Source: CAZVAO01 sp964625175 (GTDB lineage Bacteria > Bacillota > UBA994 > PWPR01). Taken from it: a stretch of 13,034 nt of DNA. The DNA lies in NCBI GenBank assembly GCA_964625175.1, contig CAZVAO010000072.1, positions 1 to 13,034 on the forward strand, read 5' to 3'. A model generated the notes under the pieces. The model was not told where the DNA came from. It saw only the letters and a program-made list of their open reading frames with translations, and did not search any database. This document shows positions 1-6,402 of the stretch, piece by piece. The number at the start of each line of letters is the position of its first letter. Position 1 is the stretch's first letter. The position numbers were made by a program, and so were the translations under genes.

Positions 1-279
1 GGCGATGAGATGGTTGAGCACACTGCGAAGATAGCTAGTAATGCGGCTGAGGGAGCAGCAAAATCGGATGGCCTTCTGAAGATGGATATTCAGATGTTTG
101 GGAGGAAGCGAGATTTGAAGCAGGTCAGTGATGCTGCGAAACAAATAGGTGTAGACAGAACTGATTTTGGAAATTTCATACATGAAATGAAGATTGCTGA
201 TGGAATGAGACCAAATCAAAATTACACCTATAAAGAGCTTCTAGACTATGCTCGGCAGTTAAAGGAACTAATGAAGTAG
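1..279 (+). CDS. C-terminal end of a probable polymorphic toxin (5' end outside window)
   Basis: The frame is already open at base 1 (codons GGC GAT GAG precede the first ATG at 10), so this is probably the tail of a longer protein. About 92 residues are visible. An Ala/Lys-rich stretch is followed by a DIQMFG motif, which resembles the L/I-Q-x-F linker that often precedes the variable C-terminal domain of polymorphic toxins and toxin-bearing phage head-like proteins. The last ~60 residues (GRKRDLKQV, DRTDFGNFIHEMK, NYTYKELLDYA) look like a small helical domain that I associate with such C-termini; I know of no proven activity. The next gene starts 9 bases after the stop and looks like an immunity protein. 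A free-standing 89-residue protein from the ATG at 10 is possible but less likely, as no good ribosome site precedes it. Confidence 0.6.
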   Translation, partial: GDEMVEHTAKIASNAAEGAAKSDGLLKMDIQMFGRKRDLKQVSDAAKQIGVDRTDFGNFIHEMKIADGMRPNQNYTYKELLDYARQLKELMK

Positions 280-288
280 GAGGTTGCC

Positions 289-672
289 ATGCAAGGAGAA
301 GTAGTTATAGCTGTAGCTGGGAATAAACTTGATTTTCGTAGAATAGCAGGCCTAATGAAGATGGAATGCACATCGTGTATTAGAAAAGGAGATGCGATTA
401 CGCCTTTTAAAGTATCAAAGAAGGACAGATGGATTCACGTTATACCAATCCACGATGACGACGAGGTCGACAATAAGCTTCGGGATATTACTGGTCATCT
501 TGTTTCGAACACGGATTACTCTCATATCATTGATTCTGATGAAGCTACACTGAGCGTAAATATTTATTACCGAACCGAGACAGATCAGTTTGGATTTCTG
601 TTCTCTAAGGAAACACTTTCTAACCTAAGCGCATTAAATGTACCACTTGGAATACACATCATAGCCTACTAA
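289..672 (+). CDS. DUF4279-like protein, probable immunity protein
   Basis: The predicted protein has 127 residues and starts at ATG 289, with an AGGAGG site a few bases upstream that overlaps the end of the toxin-like gene region. The layout fits DUF4279: an N-terminal beta strand with a Gly-x-x-Leu-Asp turn (GNKLDFRRIAGLM), a basic Arg-Lys-Gly-Asp turn (IRKGDA), a Trp strand (DRWIHVIP), a helical middle, and a C-terminal part with 'FGFLFSKETLSNLSALNVPLGIHI', where a strand leads into a helix and a final strand. It has no signal peptide or membrane segment, so it should be cytoplasmic. DUF4279 proteins commonly sit directly after toxin genes and are treated as candidate immunity proteins. 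The 9-base spacing suggests co-transcription with the toxin. The family match is from memory of its pattern; the immunity role is inferred from position. Confidence 0.6.
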   Translation: MQGEVVIAVAGNKLDFRRIAGLMKMECTSCIRKGDAITPFKVSKKDRWIHVIPIHDDDEVDNKLRDITGHLVSNTDYSHIIDSDEATLSVNIYYRTETDQFGFLFSKETLSNLSALNVPLGIHIIAY

Positions 673-937
673 GCATGCCTCAACATGCGTGGCTTAATAA
701 GTGAGTGGATGCCAGAACGTTAACCAGAGATATGTCGACTTCAAATAGCATTGAGCAAAGCGATAGTTTATTGATTAATCCATCGCTTTGCTTTTTCTGT
801 TGATGGCGTAGTGTAAACCCCGTATTAATGACCGATTATGCCTGAGATAGCAGGAGTTGAAACACCCCTAAGGAATATAAAATATGGGAACGCATCTGGT
901 CAGGATTGATTCACAGACCTATAGGTTATTATCCCCG
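673..937. other. Intergenic region between the toxin-immunity pair and IS21
   Basis: There is no supported gene here; together with the non-coding IS end, the gene-free stretch runs to 1002. It contains a weak hairpin just after the immunity gene stop (TAAGC 670-674 against GCTTA 692-696, no T-run) and the strong terminator at 754-797. From about 798 to 937 I see no open frame, repeat or promoter I can defend. It may be decayed sequence left beside the IS21 element. Confidence 0.5.
754..797 (+). terminator. Rho-independent terminator after the toxin-immunity pair
   Basis: A perfect 11-bp stem (AGCAAAGCGAT 754-764 pairing with ATCGCTTTGCT 782-792) encloses a 17-base loop and runs into TTTTC. 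It ends transcription from the toxin-immunity side about 80 bases past the immunity gene stop. Confidence 0.85.
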
Positions 938-979
938 TGTGTTTGGCAATTAGAAAATACAACTTTTGGCAGTCAAAAA
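938..979 (+). repeat. IS21 terminal repeat, istB-side end
   Basis: This 42-base terminal segment aligns base for base with the inverted sequence at 3289-3330 and contains TGGCAGTCAAAAA (967-979) as the fully conserved inner block. A further TTGCCA-type site follows at 983-990. Multiple terminal repeats of this kind are the expected IstA binding sites in IS21 elements. Confidence 0.85.
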
Positions 980-1002
980 TCCAATTGCCAAAACCAACAA
1001 AC

Positions 1003-1719
1003 TTACTTCATTAAAGAGTGAGTCATGCGGTAACTTTTGCCTGTAAACATCAGCATATGAGAGTGATGAATGAGGCGATCAATGATGGCCGCAGTGAGTT
1101 TCTCGTCAAACAAGAAGCCCTTCCATTTGCTGAACTCGATGTTGGTTGTGATGATGACACTCTTCGATTCATAGCAGCTGGAAATAATGTCGAATAGTAT
1201 TCGCGCACCTTCCTGATGGAGTGGAAGATAGCCCCATTCATCAAGGATCAGCAGATCTGCTTGATGAATTTTTTTGTAGAGCCGTGCAACCTTCCTAGGA
1301 TTTGCTTCTTCGAGCAAATTAATAAGATCATGCACTCGGTAAAAAACCACGCGCTGGCCACGGTTAATGGCCTTCACCCCTAAGGCAATTGCTAAATGGG
1401 TTTTCCCAGTTCCAACAGATCCGTAAAGAATTAAGTTTTCTTTTTCTTTGATGAACGACAGTCCATCGAGATCATGAACTTGCAGTTTATCTGGGAACTG
1501 AACACCAGCAAAGTTGTAATCGTGCAGGGACTTCATCACACCGAAACCCGCATTACTTAGATTACGTGCCCGTCTTTTTTCTTCACGCTCTTCATAAAGT
1601 TCTTTAAGAAGTTGGAGCAGATACGTCTCGTTATCCACGGCCTCTATAGTGGGATAGATATCCATTAGAGCATGAGATATTTTTAAGTTTCTTTGGTAAT
1701 ACTCAATCTTGTCTCTCAT
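1003..1719 (-). CDS. istB: IS21-family helper ATPase IstB
   Basis: This 238-residue AAA+ ATPase assists the IstA transposase in target selection and strand transfer. Walker A is GSVGTGKT (residues ~100-107), Walker B is LLILDE (~156-161), a TTN sensor lies at ~191-193, and IIDRL follows at ~212-216, the usual order in IstB and DnaC-like ATPases. Length is close to the family norm of about 250. The start codon overlaps the istA stop by 4 bases (ATGA at 1719-1716), which implies translational coupling. No frameshift or missing key residue is seen. The neighbouring istA and the flanking terminal repeats make a housekeeping DnaC role very unlikely. Confidence 0.97.
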   Translation of the reverse strand: MRDKIEYYQRNLKISHALMDIYPTIEAVDNETYLLQLLKELYEEREEKRRARNLSNAGFGVMKSLHDYNFAGVQFPDKLQVHDLDGLSFIKEKENLILYGSVGTGKTHLAIALGVKAINRGQRVVFYRVHDLINLLEEANPRKVARLYKKIHQADLLILDEWGYLPLHQEGARILFDIISSCYESKSVIITTNIEFSKWKGFLFDEKLTAAIIDRLIHHSHMLMFTGKSYRMTHSLMK

Positions 1720-3212
1720 TCTGCAATACCACCCATCAAGGTGTCATAGGCTCCAATATTGATGGTATAGCCAGGCAAGTCCGAAGACAGGTTCATTGAC
1801 ATGCCGTAAGCAGAAAAGTCTTCAGACAGGCGTTTACAGGTGATGAGCATGGCGTCAGACGATACATGACCATGTCTGGAAGTTTCTTTGAGTACACGAT
1901 CTGCAAAGTCTAGGTCATGTTCTAGAAGGATCATTTTGAGCGTTGTGTACGATTGGCGAAGTTCTTCTTTCTCAAGTGAACTCAAGTAGGTTTGCCAAGA
2001 CAGAGGAAGCATACTGTAGAGACCAGAGTATTTAAGTGCGTTTGGTCGTGTTTTGATCAGGTCAATAAACTTGACGTAGTGAATCGATTCTTGCCCACTT
2101 TTGAAGAATCTGGGGTGTGTATCGATGTAATGATGGTCTTTTGAACGAATAATGAGGCTATTTGCCTTAATTTCAAGCGTTACATAGCATCCGACGTACT
2201 TTGGACTTACAGAATAGCGTGAGCCAGAAAACTCTATAAGGCCATATTTACTAACCTTTCGCGACTCGTAACGTGAGGTGTCAAATGGAATCTTTGTCAC
2301 CGGCTTCATCAGTGACTTCTCTTCCATAAACAGCTCTTTAATAGGCACGTCCTTGAAGTAGTGTTTGGCATCCATCAATTCTGAACACCGCTTCAGCAAC
2401 TGTTTGTTGTATTGATCCAAATCTTCGATCTGTGGCTCTGGAACAAATAGTTTCCGACGAATCGTTCCGACTTTGTTCTCGACATTGCCTTTCTCATGAC
2501 CACTGCTTGGGTTGCAGTACTTGATGCTAAAACCGTAGTGTGATGAAAACCGGGCAACCTTTTCAGCAGTTCTTACTCGACCCTTTTCATCCTTCACTCG
2601 CAGTGCTGCTGTGGACATTTGATCAAACCAGATCTTTGTAGGCACTACACCTATGTAGTCAAATATCTGAACTAACGCCTCTAGTAATGCTTCTCGTGTT
2701 TGACTCCTGGTTACCACTGCAAACCCTGCATTGGATTTCGGAAAAGACAGGATTAGTTCATTGAATGTTTCTAGGCTGCCGTTCTCATAACCCTGAAACT
2801 CTCCGAAGTCAACTTGCGCTTCACCACCCGGATGTTCCAACTTTAGGTAGGCGCGTTGCCCCCCGAACAGTTTCTCCTTCTCCTCCTTAACCAGCTGTCG
2901 AACGGTCCGTTCAGCAACCGCAAGAATATTTGAATGTTCTTCAAGCAACCGCTCATAGATTCGACTCCCTGTGTGGCGCTGTTTGCGATGCCGCTTCTGA
3001 TCCTCACTCAGCCATTTACGGATGATTGGTCGTAATACATCAGACCTGTTAGACCGTTTCACTTTGTGTGTTCGCTCGTTGAAATCTTCCATTTCAAGAT
3101 ACTTCTTTACCGTGCGGTAATCTCTTTCCGTTATTCTGCAGATCTCTGCGATATTCTTGCCTTTCTCAAAGTACAGATTTCGTATATAATTGATTTGAGT
3201 AATTGTCAGCAC
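1716..3212 (-). CDS. istA: IS21-family transposase IstA
   Basis: This 498-residue DDE transposase catalyses movement of the surrounding element. An N-terminal helix-turn-helix (residues ~1-50, with IAEICRITERDYRTVKKYL) should bind the terminal repeats. The RNase H-like core shows VDFGEF (D135), WFDQMS (D197) and GNVENKVG (E245), giving a complete DDE triad. The C-terminal part has the beta-rich domain usual in IstA (YSVSPKYVG region). The likely start is GTG at 3212, preceded on the minus strand by GGGGGTGAAAGGAA; there is no nearby in-frame ATG. It overlaps istB by 4 bases. Length matches intact family members, so the protein is probably functional. Confidence 0.97.
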   Translation of the reverse strand: MLTITQINYIRNLYFEKGKNIAEICRITERDYRTVKKYLEMEDFNERTHKVKRSNRSDVLRPIIRKWLSEDQKRHRKQRHTGSRIYERLLEEHSNILAVAERTVRQLVKEEKEKLFGGQRAYLKLEHPGGEAQVDFGEFQGYENGSLETFNELILSFPKSNAGFAVVTRSQTREALLEALVQIFDYIGVVPTKIWFDQMSTAALRVKDEKGRVRTAEKVARFSSHYGFSIKYCNPSSGHEKGNVENKVGTIRRKLFVPEPQIEDLDQYNKQLLKRCSELMDAKHYFKDVPIKELFMEEKSLMKPVTKIPFDTSRYESRKVSKYGLIEFSGSRYSVSPKYVGCYVTLEIKANSLIIRSKDHHYIDTHPRFFKSGQESIHYVKFIDLIKTRPNALKYSGLYSMLPLSWQTYLSSLEKEELRQSYTTLKMILLEHDLDFADRVLKETSRHGHVSSDAMLITCKRLSEDFSAYGMSMNLSSDLPGYTINIGAYDTLMGGIAE

Positions 3213-3288
3213 TTCCTTTCACCCCCAAAAAGTTTAGTCACTTAATAGGGTATTATTTAAGGTCGGTTCTGGCAATTACTTTATTGTA

Positions 3289-3330
3289 TTTTTGACTGCC
3301 ATTTATTGTACTTTTACTTTACCAAAAACA
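3289..3330 (-). repeat. IS21 terminal repeat, istA-side end
   Basis: This segment is the inverted counterpart of 938-979. Two direct repeats about 22 bases apart (TTTATTGTATTTTTGACTGC starting near 3280 and TTTATTGTACTTTTACTTTA starting near 3302) look like tandem IstA binding sites. The istA promoter should lie between here and 3213, but I could not pick a convincing one. Confidence 0.8.
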
Positions 3331-3367
3331 AATTCAACGATTAACGATAAGATTATGATTCAAACAT

Positions 3368-3437
3368 AGTATCCTTAAAGCTCTCTTGACGTAGGAGAAA
3401 TGCTGGAAAGGAGGATTGATTGAGTTTAAAGGATACT
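3368..3437 (+). repeat. Imperfect inverted repeat in the leader of the amidohydrolase operon
   Basis: AGTATCCTT (3368-3376) pairs perfectly with AAGGATACT (3429-3437). The stem continues, with single bulged bases, through AAA/TTT and CTC/GAG, giving about 15 pairs around a 38-base loop. The loop holds AAAGGAGG (3407-3414), a perfect Shine-Dalgarno sequence that leads only to very short frames (for example TTG 3420 to stop 3446, 8 codons). It could be a leader RNA structure, a leader-peptide arrangement or a remnant of a small repeat; no T-run follows it. It matches no riboswitch I know. Confidence 0.45.
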
Positions 3438-3445
3438 TGTATATA
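3416..3445 (+). promoter_or_regulatory. Candidate promoter of the amidohydrolase operon
   Basis: TTGATT (3416-3421) and TATATA (3440-3445) are separated by 18 bases, a tolerable sigma-A-type pair that would start transcription near 3452, about 20 bases before the ribosome site. It overlaps the right arm of the inverted repeat. Transcription could instead start further upstream, and the IS21 end might contribute an outward promoter; neither is clear. Confidence 0.3.
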
Positions 3446-3470
3446 GTCATGTCACTTAGTGAAAATTAAC

Positions 3471-3478
3471 AGGAGGTG
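3471..3478 (+). promoter_or_regulatory. Ribosome binding site that decides the amidohydrolase start
   Basis: AGGAGGTG is a near-perfect Shine-Dalgarno sequence. An in-frame GTG at 3476-3478 lies inside it and cannot be used with it; TTG at 3485 sits 6 bases downstream, the ideal distance. The start is therefore placed at TTG 3485. Confidence 0.85.
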
Positions 3479-3484
3479 AAGACT

Positions 3485-4792
3485 TTGGATAAGGATCAAC
3501 TGAAAGAACTGGTAATAAAGGCGATTGACAATCACCAAGAAGAAATCATCAATATAGGTAGAAAAATTTGGAATAATCCAGAACTTGGATATAAAGAATA
3601 TGATACCGCACAAACAGTCAAAGATGTTTTTTCTAGATATGGTATTGAATATCGCTCAGAAGTAGCTAGAACTGGTGTAATTGCTGAATTAACTGGTAAA
3701 AGTCAACAGGCTAAAGTAGCAATTCTTGGAGAGCTTGACGCCATAATTGTTTATGAGCATCCTGATTCTAATAAAGAAACAGGCGCTGTTCACGCATGTG
3801 GGCATTGTGCAATGATAACAGCTTTAATGGGAGTTGCGATTGGTTTAGTTGAAAGTGGAGTCATGCAGCACCTAGATGGAGCAGTTAAATTGATTGCTGT
3901 TCCCGCTGAAGAGTTTATTGAATTAGAATATAGGCAGAGATTACAAGCTGATGGAGATATAGAATTTATGGGGGGAAAACAAGAATTAATAAAACTCGGT
4001 GAATTTGATGACGTCGACGTTGCAATGATGTTCCATGGTAGTGCAAACCCAGAAGCGAAAGTTCTTGTTTCTGGAAATACTAACGGTTTTATTGGAAAGA
4101 CGGTTAAATATATTGGGAAACAGGCTCATGCAGGTGGCGCTCCATTTGATGGTATCAATGCGCTTAATGCAGCAATGTTAGGCTTAATGGGAATCCATGC
4201 GAATCGAGAAACATTTAAAGATGAAGACTCAATTAGGGTTCACCCAATTATTACAAAGGGTGGTGATATGGTTAACAATGTCCCTGCAGAAGTGAAAATG
4301 GAAACGTATGTGCGCGGAAGCAATATTGAGGCCATAATCTCTGCGAATGAAAAAGTAAATAATGCGTTAAAAGGCGGAGCGATGTCTGTTGGAGCTAAGG
4401 TTGAAATAACAGAAATCCCAGGTTATTTACCATTGATACAGAATCCGATGATGTCTGATTTGTTTGCAGAAAATGCAGTTCAGATTATTGGTGAAGAAAA
4501 TGTTTCGAAGGCCGGACGCAGTGGGGGATCTACTGATATGGGAGATGTTAGGCAGATTATCCCATCAATTCATCCTAGTACTGGGGGTATAATAGGAACA
4601 CTTCACACCAAAGACATGAAGATTATTGACGAATATGCTGCTTATATTGTTCCAGCTAAGTGTTTAGCGATGACATCAATTGATTTACTCTATAATAATG
4701 CGATAAACACCAAAAAAGTCTTAGAGAATTTTGACCAAGCAATGACTAAAGAAGAATATTTAAATATGTGGAGAGAATTGACATCAAAATAA
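3485..4792 (+). CDS. M20D (AbgB-like) metal-dependent amidohydrolase
   Basis: This 435-residue protein, read from TTG 3485, belongs to the M20D branch of di-metal hydrolases, which cleave amide bonds of N-acyl amino acids, aminobenzoyl-glutamate and related compounds. Residues (TTG numbering): GELDAI 82-87; HACGH 103-107 with the Cys and His metal ligands of this branch; PAEEF 140-144 with the catalytic/metal-binding glutamates; FHG 183-185; QAHAG with His ~215 in the dimerisation domain; STDMGDV ~349-355; and LHTKDM with the probable last His ligand ~374. The STDxGDV motif is reminiscent of AbgB. There is no signal peptide, so it should be cytoplasmic. It begins an operon, with the DUF3100 gene 24 bases after its stop, which suggests it works on a compound that this system imports. 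The substrate cannot be told from sequence. Confidence 0.9.
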   Translation: MDKDQLKELVIKAIDNHQEEIINIGRKIWNNPELGYKEYDTAQTVKDVFSRYGIEYRSEVARTGVIAELTGKSQQAKVAILGELDAIIVYEHPDSNKETGAVHACGHCAMITALMGVAIGLVESGVMQHLDGAVKLIAVPAEEFIELEYRQRLQADGDIEFMGGKQELIKLGEFDDVDVAMMFHGSANPEAKVLVSGNTNGFIGKTVKYIGKQAHAGGAPFDGINALNAAMLGLMGIHANRETFKDEDSIRVHPIITKGGDMVNNVPAEVKMETYVRGSNIEAIISANEKVNNALKGGAMSVGAKVEITEIPGYLPLIQNPMMSDLFAENAVQIIGEENVSKAGRSGGSTDMGDVRQIIPSIHPSTGGIIGTLHTKDMKIIDEYAAYIVPAKCLAMTSIDLLYNNAINTKKVLENFDQAMTKEEYLNMWRELTSK

Positions 4793-4816
4793 AGATCTAA
4801 GGAGAAGATACTTATA

Positions 4817-5629
4817 ATGAAAGAGAAAACAGGTGACTTTAGACTTAATATTATAGTTTTGGGATTAATTATAATCGCAGAGTTTATAGGGTTAAGATCT
4901 TTTAATATTGGACCTGGTAAAGCATTGCTATTACCGATGCTATACGCATTGATTTTAGGGGTCTTCGTGGGACCTAAGTTCCTGAAGATCGTAAATGAAA
5001 AGGAAATGTCATTAGCATCAAATTATATTGGAATAACTGTTTTAATGTTAGTAGCAAAAATGGGTTTTACAATTGGTCCTAATATTAAAGTAATCGCATC
5101 GGCAGGATTACCACTAATAGCACAAGAACTTGGCAACTTTGGCACAATATTCTTAGCTTTGCCAGCTGCAATATTCTTAGGACTTAACCGAGAGGCGGTC
5201 GGTGCTGCGTTTTCAATTGCTAGAGAAGGTTCATTAGCAATAATTGGTGACAAGTATGGGCTGGATTCACCTGAAGGAAGAGGTGTTATGGGCGTCTATA
5301 TCACGGGAACACTTTTGGGTGCTATTTACTTCGGTTTAATGACAGGATTTCTTGCATCAGTATTACCATTACATCCCTATTCTTTAGCCATGGCATGTGG
5401 GGTTGGCAGTGCATCAATGATGTCAGCTTCATCAGGAGCGTTAGCAGCGAGCTTCCCAGCGATGGAAACAGAGATTCTAGCCTTTGCAGCATCGAGTAAT
5501 TTACTGACAAGCGCAACAGGACTCTATGCTATGTTATTTATCGGATTACCAATGACCAATAAGTTATATGATATTATAAAAGGTAAAAAGGATAAAAAGG
5601 ACAATACGAGAACGGAGGAAATAGCATAA
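4817..5629 (+). CDS. DUF3100-family multi-pass membrane protein, probable transporter component
   Basis: This 270-residue protein starts at ATG 4817 with GGAGAAG at 4801-4807. It is very hydrophobic, with probable membrane helices near residues 10-26, 33-52, 68-88, 105-122, 157-183, 189-210 and 221-247, and ends in a Lys/Glu-rich, likely cytoplasmic tail (255-270). The polar segment SIAREGSLAIIGDKYGLDSP (~123-142) followed by EGRGVMGVYI, and a Gly/Ala/Ser-rich stretch around GVGSASMMSASSGALAAS (~195-212), look like conserved functional loops of a secondary transporter. I recognise the family as DUF3100, which has no assigned function. Its place between an M20 amidohydrolase and a second membrane protein, with a 1-base overlap to the latter, supports a transport role, analogous in layout to the hydrolase-plus-transporter arrangement of abgABT. 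Confidence 0.75.
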   Translation: MKEKTGDFRLNIIVLGLIIIAEFIGLRSFNIGPGKALLLPMLYALILGVFVGPKFLKIVNEKEMSLASNYIGITVLMLVAKMGFTIGPNIKVIASAGLPLIAQELGNFGTIFLALPAAIFLGLNREAVGAAFSIAREGSLAIIGDKYGLDSPEGRGVMGVYITGTLLGAIYFGLMTGFLASVLPLHPYSLAMACGVGSASMMSASSGALAASFPAMETEILAFAASSNLLTSATGLYAMLFIGLPMTNKLYDIIKGKKDKKDNTRTEEIA

Positions 5630-6096
5630 TGAAAGTTGACATAGTTAAATATGCAAGAGTTCTAATTATTTCGAGTGTTTTTGCATTAATAGGCAATTGG
5701 ATTTTCACAAATAGAGCGGGAAATCCGGTTAATCCTTTAGAGGCAGCAGTAGGTATGACCATACTGTTTTGTGTAGTGCTGATTGGACTATTGATTAAGA
5801 ATCTGTTACCTTTCAAATTGCCGACAATTATGTATATTTCTCTTGTAGGGATTATTCTAAGTTTGCCTTGGACTCCGGGAAGTGAGTTTTTGATTGCGCA
5901 AACTAGTAAGGTTCAGTTTTTAGCTTTGTGTACCCCTATTCTTGCTTATGCAGGTGTTTCAATCGGCAAAGAAATCAATTCGTTTATCAAGTTGGGACCA
6001 AAAATCATTGTCGTTGCATTCTTGGGTTTTACGGGGACTTTTATTGGATCCGCACTTATTGCAGAAGTTCTTTTGAGAGCTACGGGTGTGATCTAA
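5629..6096 (+). CDS. Small membrane protein, putative partner of the DUF3100 protein
   Basis: This 155-residue protein starts at ATG 5629, whose A is also the last base of the preceding TAA (TAATG overlap); GGAGG lies just upstream at ~5614-5618. About five membrane helices are seen near residues 9-26, 38-60, 65-80, 95-113 and 124-148, with almost no soluble part. A conserved-looking polar turn, YAGVSIGKEIN (~107-117), sits between helices 4 and 5. I cannot assign a domain name. Translational coupling and matching topology suggest the second half of a two-subunit membrane system with the DUF3100 protein; combined, the two would have about twelve helices, a common transporter size. It is the last gene of the operon, followed by the terminator at 6164. 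Confidence 0.7.
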   Translation: MKVDIVKYARVLIISSVFALIGNWIFTNRAGNPVNPLEAAVGMTILFCVVLIGLLIKNLLPFKLPTIMYISLVGIILSLPWTPGSEFLIAQTSKVQFLALCTPILAYAGVSIGKEINSFIKLGPKIIVVAFLGFTGTFIGSALIAEVLLRATGVI

Positions 6097-6163
6097 CGCT
6101 ATTGAAAAGGCCCTTGTGGGCCAATGTCATTTAGTCAAAAGAGGATATGTATTAGCAGAAGTA

Positions 6164-6214
6164 GAGGCTGTCGCAACAGAGAAATTATATTGCTGTTGCA
6201 CAGCCTCCTTTTTT
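6164..6214 (+). terminator. Strong Rho-independent terminator of the amidohydrolase operon
   Basis: GAGGCTGT-C-GCAACAG (6164-6179) pairs with CTGTTGC-ACAGCCTC (6193-6207): 15 pairs with one bulged C and a 13-base loop, followed by CTTTTTT. The T-run is shared with the first codon of the activase remnant that begins at 6212. Confidence 0.9.
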
Positions 6215-6295
6215 AAGGGATATCCCCTGAATTGTTTGTGGTGCCATAATCCTAAGAGTAAGACCTTCGGCAGTGAGTTCAATATCCCCCTTTAA
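6212..6295 (+). pseudogene. Short remnant of a glycyl-radical-enzyme activase gene
   Basis: Read in one frame from 6212, the codons give FKGYPLNCLWCHNPKSKTFG, then SEFNIPL and a TAA stop (6293-6295). The first 22 residues match residues 26-47 of the intact activase at 10996-11853 at 19 of 22 positions. The corresponding 66 bases match at about 54 positions, and most differences are silent. This is the radical-SAM CX3CX2C cluster motif, but the first Cys is now Tyr, and no start codon, upstream part or downstream part of the enzyme is present. The silent-change pattern means it came from a diverged homologue that was once under selection, rather than a recent copy of the neighbour. It is a gene fossil, not a functional gene. 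Confidence 0.8.
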
Positions 6296-6402
6296 CAGCT
6301 AACCCTAAATCCAGTTTCAGATCTTTTGCTGTAACCACGTAACAATACATTAATGCATCTGAAAGAATCATAAATATGAAAAGTTTAAGCAAAATTTAAA
6401 AT

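Larger units (their letters stand above)
938..3330 (-). mobile_element. IS21-family insertion sequence, complete, 2393 bp
   Basis: The element carries overlapping istA and istB on the minus strand. Its ends are TGTGTTTGGCAA (938-949) and the complement of TGTTTTTGGTAA (3319-3330), matching at 10 of 12 positions and starting with the TG...CA typical of the family. A second, perfect 13-bp inverted repeat (967-979 and 3289-3301) lies exactly 29 bases inside each end, which fixes the boundaries. Length is normal for IS21. Both genes look intact, so the element may be active. The flanks (TATCCCCG before, AATTCAAC after) show no 4-8 bp target duplication, so this copy may have undergone recombination or an adjacent deletion after insertion. 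Confidence 0.9.

Noticed and set aside
3386..3391. TTGACG as the -35 box of the amidohydrolase operon
   Set aside because: At 16-18 bases downstream only GGAGG-like sequence is found, with no -10 box.
3368..3437. Riboswitch
   Set aside because: The stem-loop has no core motif of any riboswitch class I recognise and no terminator follows; it is reported only as an inverted repeat.
3476..3484. GTG start for the amidohydrolase
   Set aside because: The codon lies within the AGGAGGTG ribosome site; TTG 3485 is properly spaced.
6109..6122. GGCCC-TTGT-GGGCC hairpin as the operon terminator
   Set aside because: The stem is only 5 bp and is not followed by a T-run; the much stronger hairpin at 6164-6214 is the better terminator.
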